Positions 7,125-12,524 of a DNA stretch of 15,141 nucleotides are shown here, one piece after another. Origin of the DNA: an uncultured Collinsella sp. Its GTDB lineage: Bacteria; Actinomycetota; Coriobacteriia; Coriobacteriales; Coriobacteriaceae. A program made the position numbers and the translations under genes. The stretch is taken from NCBI GenBank assembly GCA_902479205.1, contig CABSNX010000023.1, positions 1 through 15,141 on the forward strand. Direction: 5' to 3'. Below the pieces are notes generated by a model. The model was not told the DNA's origin. It saw nothing but the letters and a program-made list of their open reading frames with translations, and ran no database searches. Position 1 is the first letter of the stretch. Each line of letters begins with the position of its first letter.

Positions 7125-8009
7125 ATGTCCGATATCGAGAATCCGGCAGGCGACACGCGCCCGATTGGCGTGTTCGATTCTGGTCTGGGCGGTCTGACGG
7201 TTGCACGCGCTATCGCAACGGCGTTGCCGCACGAGTCCGTCTACTACTTTGGCGACACCAAGCGCTGCCCCTACGGCACCCGCACCGAGGACGAGGTGCG
7301 CTCGTTTGCACTGCAGGCGGGCCGCTGGCTGTCGAAGCACGACGTCAAGATCATGGTCATCGCCTGCAATACGGCGACCGCTGCGGCCTTGCGTTTGGCC
7401 CAGCAGGTGCTCGACGTCCCCGTCATCGGTGTAATCGCACCGGGCGCACGCGCGGCAATCAACAGCACCCGCACGCGCCGGGTGGGCGTGCTCGCCACCA
7501 ACCTCACCATTCGCTCAGGCGCTTACACGCGTGCCATTCAGGACCTGGATGCCGGCGTCGACGTATACGGCTGCCCTGCCTCGAGTTTTGTCGAGGTCGT
7601 TGAGCACGAGCTCGCCTCGGGCGCGCATCTGCAAGAGCAGTGGCTCGAGAACGAGGACATCTTTGATACGCCTGCCGTACGCGCGCTGGTCGGTGCCACG
7701 GTTGAACCGCTGCGCGACCACGGCATCGATACCGTGGTGCTCGGCTGCACGCATTTCCCGCTGCTCGTGGGGCCTATTCGCCATGCGCTGGGTCCCGGAG
7801 TGCGCGTGGTGAGCTCTGCCGAGGAGACCACGCGCGAGCTGACCGATATTCTCACGCGCCGCGAGCAGCTGGCGGGCGACGCAGCCGAGCCGCAGCATCG
7901 CTTTGCCACCACGTCTGACAACATTGCCGAGTTTGCGGTGGCGGGCAGCTTTATCTTTGGCCAGCCGCTCAAGAGCATTGAGCATATCGATATCGACGAA
8001 CTGAAATAG
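7125..8009 (+). CDS. murI: Glutamate racemase MurI
   Basis: A 294-residue cofactor-independent racemase that converts L-glutamate to D-glutamate for position 2 of the peptidoglycan stem. The signature IGVFDSGLGGLTV (14-26) opens the first Asp/Glu-racemase domain. The two catalytic cysteines are C81 in ACNTATA and C208 in GCTHFPLL, with the substrate-pocket stretch YFGDTKRCPYG (41-51). The length is slightly above the usual 260-285, from a short N-terminal tail. The gene lies 53 bases after the HAD gene and 55 before rph, inside a cluster headed by a MurE-like ligase, so two cell-wall precursor enzymes sit together. A GGTGAGG stretch precedes the ATG closely. Confidence 0.96.
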   Translation: MSDIENPAGDTRPIGVFDSGLGGLTVARAIATALPHESVYYFGDTKRCPYGTRTEDEVRSFALQAGRWLSKHDVKIMVIACNTATAAALRLAQQVLDVPVIGVIAPGARAAINSTRTRRVGVLATNLTIRSGAYTRAIQDLDAGVDVYGCPASSFVEVVEHELASGAHLQEQWLENEDIFDTPAVRALVGATVEPLRDHGIDTVVLGCTHFPLLVGPIRHALGPGVRVVSSAEETTRELTDILTRREQLAGDAAEPQHRFATTSDNIAEFAVAGSFIFGQPLKSIEHIDIDELK

Positions 8010-8064
8010 ATACAAGGTCACCGACCAAAAGCTCACGTTCACCTTTTGCCGAAAGGATTTTTCC

Positions 8065-8790
8065 ATGGAGTATATGCAGGTCAATCGCGCCAACGGCCGC
8101 GCCGCCGATGAGCTGCGCCCCATCAAGCTTACCCGCGGCGTCATGAAGCACGCCCACGGCTCGTGCCTGGCCGAGTTCGGCGACACGCGCGTACTGTGCG
8201 CCGCCACCATCGAGGAGGGTGTGCCGGGTTGGCGCAAGGGCGCCAAGGCCGGCTGGGTAACGGCGGAATATGCGATGCTGCCGGCCTCGACCGGTAAACG
8301 CTGCAAGCGCGAGCATGCCAACCGCAAGGGCCGCTCCATGGAGATCGAGCGGCTTATCGGCCGCAGCCTGCGTACCGTCGTCAACATGAAGGCGCTCGGC
8401 GAGTACACCGTTACCGTCGACTGCGATGTGATCCAGGCCGATGGCGGCACGCGTACGGCGAGCATTACCGGTGCCTGGTTGGCGCTGCACGACGCCCTTG
8501 CCATGTGGGTCGAGGCGGGAAAACTCGAGCGCATCCCGCTCACGGGCCAGGTTGCCGCCATTTCCATGGGCGTCGTCGACGGCAACACCCTGCTCGACTT
8601 GGATTATTCCGAGGACAGCCACGCCGAGGTCGACATGAACCTCGTCGCCACCGATTCCGGTGAGATGATCGAACTCCAGGGTACCGGCGAGCAGGCGCCC
8701 TTCGATCGCAAGCGTCTCAACGCCCTACTCGACCTGGGTGACAAGGGTATCGCCGAGCTCATCGAGCTTCAGCGCCAAGCCCTCGCCTAA
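8065..8790 (+). CDS. rph: Ribonuclease PH
   Basis: A 241-residue phosphorolytic 3'-to-5' exoribonuclease that trims tRNA 3' ends and other structured RNAs using phosphate. The RNase PH fold is marked by LTRGVMKHAHGSCLAEFGDTR near residues 22-42, GWVTAEYAMLP (63-73), the phosphate-binding DGGTRTAS (126-133), and QGTGEQAPF near the C-terminus. The length is that of the family (about 240). The ATG at 8065 follows a GAAAGGA site seven bases upstream; a second ATG three codons later is less well placed. In many bacteria rph sits next to the rdgB-type pyrophosphatase, as here. A palindrome lies right after the stop and separates the two genes. Confidence 0.96.
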   Translation: MEYMQVNRANGRAADELRPIKLTRGVMKHAHGSCLAEFGDTRVLCAATIEEGVPGWRKGAKAGWVTAEYAMLPASTGKRCKREHANRKGRSMEIERLIGRSLRTVVNMKALGEYTVTVDCDVIQADGGTRTASITGAWLALHDALAMWVEAGKLERIPLTGQVAAISMGVVDGNTLLDLDYSEDSHAEVDMNLVATDSGEMIELQGTGEQAPFDRKRLNALLDLGDKGIAELIELQRQALA

Positions 8791-8829
8791 CCTGCCAAAA
8801 AGGGACAGGTTTATTTTGGCAGGTTTTAT
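8789..8829 (+). terminator. 12-bp palindrome after rph (terminator or REP-like element)
   Basis: AACCTGCCAAAA (8789-8800) pairs perfectly with TTTTGGCAGGTT (8814-8825) around a 13-base loop, followed by a weak TTAT. The stem begins inside the rph stop codon. Within the loop CAGGT (8806-8810) can also pair with ACCTG (8790-8794), so two exclusive folds exist. With so short a T-run it may be a weak terminator or a dispersed palindromic repeat. Confidence 0.5.
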
Positions 8830-8936
8830 CTGAGAAAACGTCGAAGTATAAGACTGCCGTTGATTGAGACGGGAGAGAGGCCGAAGTCCTCGTCGTCCTC
8901 AACTCGGCATTGCTACAGAGACAAAGGAGGCCAGCT

Positions 8937-9578
8937 ATGGCACTTGAGAAGATTGACATCGACACTCTCGACCCGGCGGCGACCATCGTCGTGGCAACCG
9001 GCAACGCCCATAAGCTCACCGAGATCGAGGCCATTTTGGGCAAGGTCATGCCCGAGGTGCGCTTTGTGGCGCTCGGTCAGCTGGGCGATTTTGAGGACCC
9101 CGAGGAAAACGGCACGACGTTTTTGGAGAACGCCATCATCAAGGCGCAGGCTGCCGTTGAGGAGACGGGCCTTATGGCCATCGCCGACGATTCTGGCTTG
9201 GTCGTCGACGCGCTGGACGGCGAGCCGGGCGTGTATAGCGCGCGCTATGCGGGCGTGCATGGCGACGATGCCGCCAACAACGCCAAGCTTCTCGTTAACC
9301 TAGAAGGCGTGGCAGATGAGGATCGTACCGCGCGCTTTATGAGCGTCGTCGCGCTTATCGATACGGACGGCCTGGTCACCTATGGCGAGGGCGCCTGCGA
9401 GGGCGTTATCGCGCACGAGGGTCGCGGCGATCACGGCTTTGGCTACGACCCGCTGTTCCTGCCGGTCGATACGCCGGGCAAGACCATGGCCGAGCTCACG
9501 GCGGACGAGAAGAACGCCATCAGCCATCGTTTCCATGCGCTCGAGCATCTGTCCGCCAAGCTGACGGGCGAGGAGTAG
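8937..9578 (+). CDS. rdgB: XTP/dITP diphosphatase (non-canonical purine NTP pyrophosphatase, RdgB/HAM1 family)
   Basis: A 213-residue house-cleaning enzyme that hydrolyses XTP, ITP and dITP to monophosphates and so keeps deaminated purines out of nucleic acids. Landmarks are ATGNAHKLTEI (20-30), EENGTTFLENAIIKA (56-70), the catalytic ADDSGL (83-88), GFGYDPLF (167-174) and the base-recognition SHR (196-198). The start at 8937 is preceded by an excellent AAAGGAGG at seven bases; an in-frame TTG at 8910 has none. It is linked to dtd, whose GTG lies four bases after the stop, so the two quality-control genes are translationally coupled. Confidence 0.95.
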   Translation: MALEKIDIDTLDPAATIVVATGNAHKLTEIEAILGKVMPEVRFVALGQLGDFEDPEENGTTFLENAIIKAQAAVEETGLMAIADDSGLVVDALDGEPGVYSARYAGVHGDDAANNAKLLVNLEGVADEDRTARFMSVVALIDTDGLVTYGEGACEGVIAHEGRGDHGFGYDPLFLPVDTPGKTMAELTADEKNAISHRFHALEHLSAKLTGEE

Positions 9579-9581
9579 ACC

Positions 9582-10028
9582 GTGCGTGCGGTGGTGCAGC
9601 GCGTGCTCAACGCCGGCGTGACAGTCGATGGCGAGTGCGTGGGCCGCATTGGACGCGGCTACCTGGTGCTGCTGGGCGTGGGCCACGGCGACACACGCGC
9701 CGAAGCCGACAAGCTGTGGGGCAAGCTCCGCGGGCTGCGTATCAACGAGGACGAGAACGGCAAGACCAACTTGGCGCTGGCCGATGTCGACGGCGAGGTG
9801 CTCGTGGTGTCGCAGTTCACGCTGTTTGCCGACTGCCGCCACGGCCGCCGTCCGTCGTTTACGGACGCCGGCGCGCCCGATGTCGCTAACGAACTTTACG
9901 AGTACTTTCTGACGCTCGTCGCCCAGGACGTTGAGCATGTAGCGCACGGCATTTTTGGCGCCGACATGAAGGTCGACCTAGTCAACGACGGTCCGTTTAC
10001 CATCGTCCTCGACACCGATAGTCTGTAA
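9582..10028 (+). CDS. dtd: D-aminoacyl-tRNA deacylase (Dtd)
   Basis: A 148-residue homodimeric hydrolase that removes D-amino acids (classically D-Tyr) and mischarged glycine from tRNA. The N-terminus MRAVVQRV, the SQFTLFAD motif (about 78-85), and the Gly-Pro motif in NDGPFTIVL near the C-terminus, which lines the active site across the dimer, are all present. The length matches the family (about 145-150). The start is GTG, with its ribosome site (GAGGAG) lying in the last codons of rdgB and a gap of only three bases after the rdgB stop. The two genes form a tight pair for nucleotide and tRNA proofreading. No clean hairpin terminator follows, only a T-run at 10050-10055. Confidence 0.95.
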   Translation: MRAVVQRVLNAGVTVDGECVGRIGRGYLVLLGVGHGDTRAEADKLWGKLRGLRINEDENGKTNLALADVDGEVLVVSQFTLFADCRHGRRPSFTDAGAPDVANELYEYFLTLVAQDVEHVAHGIFGADMKVDLVNDGPFTIVLDTDSL

Positions 10029-10061
10029 GTAGTCAATTTGGGACCGGGCTTTTTTAGCTGC

Positions 10062-10091
10062 TTGCGTATGGCTGCAACAGGGTGCTATAGT
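10062..10091 (+). promoter_or_regulatory. Sigma-70-type promoter for veg-ispE
   Basis: TTGCGT (10062-10067) and TATAGT (10086-10091) are separated by 18 bases, 68 bases upstream of the Veg start codon. Transcription would begin near 10098 and give a leader of about 60 bases containing a small GGGG/CCCC hairpin. Confidence 0.6.
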
Positions 10092-10111
10092 ATTAGAGTT
10101 TTGTCTATCTT

Positions 10112-10131
10112 AGGGGTATTATCCCCTTTTT
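10112..10131 (+). terminator. Small leader hairpin with T-run upstream of veg (attenuator-like)
   Basis: AGGGG (10112-10116) pairs with CCCCT (10123-10127) and merges into a run of T at 10127-10131. It lies between the predicted transcription start and the Veg ribosome site. The stem is only 5 bp, so termination would be partial; it could instead catch transcripts from dtd. Confidence 0.4.
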
Positions 10132-10158
10132 GAATTGCACCCTCTGGAGGCCCTATTC

Positions 10159-10455
10159 ATGGAAGAGATGGAAGTCAATCACGTCGACGACATCCACGAG
10201 AAGCTGACCGATATGGTGGGCGATCGCGTCAAGGTTAAGGCCAACATGGGCCGTACCCGCGTCATCGAGCGCATGGGCACCATCAAGAGCGTCCACCCCG
10301 CTGTCTTTATCGTTGAGGTTGACGAGCGTCGCGGCCGCAAATCGCGTCAGTCCTACCAGTACATCGATGTCCTTACCGGCCAGGTCGAACTGTTCGACCC
10401 CGAGAGCGGCGAACATATCTTTACCCCGCTCGGCAACCAGCTCGAGGAGCACTAA
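10159..10455 (+). CDS. veg: Veg-family protein
   Basis: A 98-residue small basic-core protein resembling Bacillus subtilis Veg (86 residues). The shared pattern is an N-terminal helix, then GDRVKVKANMGRTRVIERMGTI with a short basic GR.R element, then HPAVFIVEVDE and a SYQYIDVLTGQVEL strand. In B. subtilis Veg is highly transcribed and has been linked to biofilm matrix expression; its molecular activity is unclear, and I infer only family membership. The ATG at 10159 follows TGGAGG by eight bases; an in-frame TTG at 10135 is not supported. ispE starts two bases after the stop. Closeness of veg to ispE is also seen in B. subtilis (veg-sspF-ispE), which supports the call. Confidence 0.85.
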   Translation: MEEMEVNHVDDIHEKLTDMVGDRVKVKANMGRTRVIERMGTIKSVHPAVFIVEVDERRGRKSRQSYQYIDVLTGQVELFDPESGEHIFTPLGNQLEEH

Positions 10456-10457
10456 CG

Positions 10458-11354
10458 GTGACCGATCGGTCCCTCATCCTTACCGCGCCGGCAAAGATTA
10501 ACCTCTATCTGGGGGTTCATACCGAGCGCGACGCCCGCGGCTATCACAGGGTCGATTCCCTGATGGCAGCCGTCGGTCTAGCCGATGCCGTGACGGTCAC
10601 GCCGGCGCAGGCGTTGACCGTCCAGACGGTTCCGGCATCCGATTTTCCCATGCAAAAAAATACGGCCTATCGGGCGGCAATCGCTATGGCCGAGCGTTAC
10701 GGTCGCGATGCCAACGTGTGCGTGACGATCGAAAAGCGTATCCCGCTGTGCGCCGGCCTGGGAGGCCCCTCGACGGATGCCGCTGCGGTCATCGTTGCCT
10801 TGGCCGAGCTGTGGGGTATCGACCGTGCCGACCCCGCGCTCGATGACATCGCTCGCGGTATCGGCGCCGACGTGCCGTTCTTTTTGCACACGAGTCCCGC
10901 ACTCTACGTCGGCGGGGGAGATGTGCTGGCCACTGAGTATCCTGTGCTTCCGGCGACACCTGTCGTATTGGTCAAACCGCACGAGACGAGCGTTTCAACG
11001 GTTGAAGCGTATCGACGATTTGATGAGAGCCCGGTGCCCGCGGAAAAACCCGATGCGATTGCTTCTGTCTTACGCGCCGGCGATGCCGAGGCGGCATATG
11101 CGCTCGTTCATAACAATCTGGGCGTCATATCCGCGCAGATGGAGCCGCGGATCCAGGCGGTTCTCGACTGGCTGCGCGCACAGGAGGGAACCGTTGCCGT
11201 GGACGTGTGCGGTTCGGGTGCCTGCTCGTTTGCCATTTGTGATACCGTCGCTGCAGCAGCCCATCTTGCGGGAGCTGCCCAGCAAAATGGCTGGTGGGCC
11301 TGCACGACTGAGCTTATTCCCAACACGGTTCAAATCGACGCGCCAAAGAAATAA
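10458..11354 (+). CDS. ispE: 4-diphosphocytidyl-2-C-methyl-D-erythritol kinase IspE
   Basis: A 298-residue GHMP kinase that phosphorylates CDP-methylerythritol at the 2-hydroxyl, the fourth step of the MEP route to isoprenoid precursors, including the lipid carrier for cell-wall synthesis. The opening APAKINLYLGV (10-20), GYHRVDSL (28-35), and the ATP-binding glycine loop PLCAGLGGPSTDAA (96-109) are typical. A late CGSGACSFAI forms the usual third GHMP motif. The start is GTG, two bases after the veg stop, with GAGGAG in the end of veg as ribosome site, so it is translationally coupled to veg. The length matches the family. The stop is followed by the tRNA-Pro promoter. Confidence 0.95.
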   Translation: MTDRSLILTAPAKINLYLGVHTERDARGYHRVDSLMAAVGLADAVTVTPAQALTVQTVPASDFPMQKNTAYRAAIAMAERYGRDANVCVTIEKRIPLCAGLGGPSTDAAAVIVALAELWGIDRADPALDDIARGIGADVPFFLHTSPALYVGGGDVLATEYPVLPATPVVLVKPHETSVSTVEAYRRFDESPVPAEKPDAIASVLRAGDAEAAYALVHNNLGVISAQMEPRIQAVLDWLRAQEGTVAVDVCGSGACSFAICDTVAAAAHLAGAAQQNGWWACTTELIPNTVQIDAPKK

Positions 11355-11389
11355 AAATTTCTCTAGCACGCGGCGAAAATCTTTGTTAC

Positions 11390-11395
11390 TATAGT
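11390..11395 (+). promoter_or_regulatory. -10 box of tRNA-Pro promoter
   Basis: TATAGT, preceded by TAC, ends nine bases before the first base of the tRNA, the usual spacing. No good -35 hexamer is seen 16-18 bases upstream (around 11366-11372). Confidence 0.5.
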
Positions 11396-11403
11396 CGAGC
11401 TAA

Positions 11404-11480
11404 CGGGTTGTGGCTCAGTTTGGTAGAGCACTGCGTTCGGGACGCAGGGGTCGCTGGTTCAAATCCAGTCAACCCGACCA
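11404..11480 (+). tRNA. tRNA-Pro, anticodon CGG, with encoded CCA
   Basis: A 77-base cloverleaf folds cleanly. The acceptor is CGGGTTG/CAACCCG, the D arm GCTCAGTTTGGTAGAGC, the anticodon stem CTGCG/CGCAG with loop TTCGGGA giving anticodon CGG, the T arm GCTGG-TTCAAAT-CCAGT, the discriminator A and CCA is encoded. The 5' C-G acceptor pair fits tRNA-Pro. It stands alone between ispE and tatA. Confidence 0.96.
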
Positions 11481-11490
11481 GAGCATGAGG

Positions 11491-11519
11491 AGGGACCGCT
11501 TCTTGCGGTCCCTTTTTTT
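11491..11519 (+). terminator. Intrinsic terminator of tRNA-Pro
   Basis: AGGGACCGC (11491-11499) pairs perfectly with GCGGTCCCT (11505-11513) around TTCTT, followed by seven T. It lies 10 bases after the tRNA CCA. Confidence 0.95.
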
Positions 11520-11527
11520 AGCTATTG

Positions 11528-11556
11528 TTGTGATACCGCGGCACCCGCGGTATACT
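11528..11556 (+). promoter_or_regulatory. tatA promoter with a perfect dyad filling the spacer
   Basis: TTGTGA (11528-11533) and TATACT (11551-11556) lie 17 bases apart, 37 bases before the tatA start. Nearly the whole spacer is a perfect inverted repeat: ATACCGCGG (11533-11541), CAC, CCGCGGTAT (11545-11553), overlapping the -10 box. This is the geometry of an operator. It could also form an RNA hairpin, but it would lie upstream of the transcription start. Confidence 0.6.
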
Positions 11557-11592
11557 CATTCGAGCTTGTCTCGCTGTATTGTGGAGGTCTAC

Positions 11593-11868
11593 ATGTTTGG
11601 ACTGAGGGCTCCTGAGCTCATCATTATTCTCATCGTTGTCTTGATCATCTTCGGGCCTAAGAACCTGCCGAAGCTCGGCAAGTCTCTCGGCTCTACCGTC
11701 AAGAATATCCGCGAGGGTATGGAGGGCGACGATAAGGGCGAAACCAAGCAGGCCGAGGACGTTGTGGTCGAGGAGTCCAAGGAGGACAAGGAGATCGCAG
11801 AGCTCGAGGCCAAGCTCGCTGCTGCCAAGAAAAAGCAGGCAGAGGACAGCGACGCGGACGCAGAGTAG
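11593..11868 (+). CDS. tatA: Twin-arginine translocase subunit TatA/TatE
   Basis: A 91-residue membrane protein that forms the channel component of the Tat pathway, exporting folded proteins. A short N-terminal membrane helix (about 7-23, PELIIILIVVLIIFG) is followed by the hallmark FGPKNLPKLGKSLG hinge and amphipathic helix (about 21-35). The tail is highly charged (Glu/Lys, about 45-91) and ends in acidic residues, as usual in TatA. The ATG at 11593 has GTGGAGG five bases upstream. Upstream in-frame codons run back through the tRNA and its terminator and are not coding. No tatB or tatC is next to it, so it is an isolated tat gene; TatA and the less common TatE cannot be told apart here. It has its own promoter and terminator. 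Confidence 0.9.
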   Translation: MFGLRAPELIIILIVVLIIFGPKNLPKLGKSLGSTVKNIREGMEGDDKGETKQAEDVVVEESKEDKEIAELEAKLAAAKKKQAEDSDADAE

Positions 11869-11893
11869 TCCCATCCCTTTGGGGTGAGCACCT

Positions 11894-11934
11894 GACCGGC
11901 TTGCCCGCAGGCTAGCCGGTCTTTTTCGTTTTGT
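11894..11934 (+). terminator. Intrinsic terminator of tatA
   Basis: GACCGGCT (11894-11901) pairs with AGCCGGTC (11914-11921), with an inner GCC/GGC extension (11903-11905 with 11910-11912). It is followed by TTTTT, CG, TTTT. Confidence 0.9.
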
Positions 11935-11959
11935 TGACAGTTGATCGTTACATCATAGT
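11931..11959 (+). promoter_or_regulatory. Candidate greA promoter
   Basis: TTGTTG (11931-11936) and CATAGT (11954-11959) are 17 bases apart, 15 bases before the greA start. A canonical TTGACA (11934-11939) overlaps but is only 14 bases from the same -10, so the assignment is tentative. The -35 overlaps the end of the tatA terminator tract. Confidence 0.35.
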
Positions 11960-11974
11960 TGGGGAGATATCCGT

Positions 11975-12445
11975 ATGGACGCAAGCCAGATCGTACTGAC
12001 CGCTGAGGGCCGCCAGAAGCTCGTCGAGGAGCTCGCTTGGCGTGAGGGCGATTACGCCAAGGAGATCGTCGAGGACATCAAGGAAGCCCGCGCGTTCGGC
12101 GACCTTTCGGAGAACTCCGAGTACGATGCCGCCAAGGACAAGCAGGCCCAGAATGCTGCTCGCATTGCCGAGATTCAGGCCATCCTCGCCAACGCTCAGG
12201 TTGCTGCCACCACGGGCGATCTGACCGTCTCCATCGGTTCCACCGTTTCTCTGATCGATCCCAACGGTGAGGTCATGGAAGTCACACTCGTCGGTACCAC
12301 CGAGACCAACTCGCTCGAGCACAAGATCTCTAACGAGTCTCCGGTCGGTCACGCCATCATCGGTCACGGCGAGGGCGACTCCGTTGAGGTCGTTACGCCT
12401 TCTGGCAAGACCCGCGTCTACACCATCGCCAAGATCGCACGCTAG
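11975..12445 (+). CDS. greA: Transcription elongation factor GreA
   Basis: A 156-residue factor that enters the RNA polymerase secondary channel and stimulates cleavage of backtracked transcripts. The N-terminal coiled coil (about 1-75) has the acidic tip residues in GDLSENSEYDAAKDKQ (about 42-57), including the Asp and Glu that hold the catalytic magnesium. The C-terminal FKBP-like domain (about 80-156) shows the typical SPVGHAIIGHGEGDSVEV (about 121-138) and ends in a short beta strand. The length is that of the family (about 157). GGGGAG lies eight bases before the ATG. It is followed by a strong hairpin and then lysS, a common neighbour of greA in Gram-positive genomes. Confidence 0.97.
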   Translation: MDASQIVLTAEGRQKLVEELAWREGDYAKEIVEDIKEARAFGDLSENSEYDAAKDKQAQNAARIAEIQAILANAQVAATTGDLTVSIGSTVSLIDPNGEVMEVTLVGTTETNSLEHKISNESPVGHAIIGHGEGDSVEVVTPSGKTRVYTIAKIAR

Positions 12446-12473
12446 ACCACGGTCCCGCGTAAAGGTATGTTTT

Positions 12474-12510
12474 CGCTCCCTGGGACCGAATCCTGGGGAG
12501 CGTTTTAGTT
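12474..12510 (+). terminator. Terminator hairpin between greA and lysS, with a competing upstream pairing
   Basis: Bases 12474-12485 pair with 12491-12502 (12 positions, two of them G-U, loop CCGAA), followed by TTTTAGTTT. CGGTCCC (12450-12456) is a perfect complement of GGGACCG (12482-12488), which overlaps the inner left arm and loop, so an alternative fold is possible. The lysS start is only 22 bases after the hairpin. I see no separate lysS promoter after the hairpin, so readthrough or regulated termination is plausible. Confidence 0.65.
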
Positions 12511-12524
12511 TGAGGAGCTAACTT

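Noticed and set aside
6094..7206. Minus-strand open frame of 370 codons opposite the HAD gene.
   Set aside because: It is a shadow frame: the HAD motifs are complete on the plus strand and the opposite frame shows none.
11410..11592. N-terminal extension of TatA starting inside tRNA-Pro (GRALRSGRRGRWFKSSQPDQ).
   Set aside because: It is translated tRNA and terminator. The promoter, ribosome site and TatA membrane helix all place the start at 11593.
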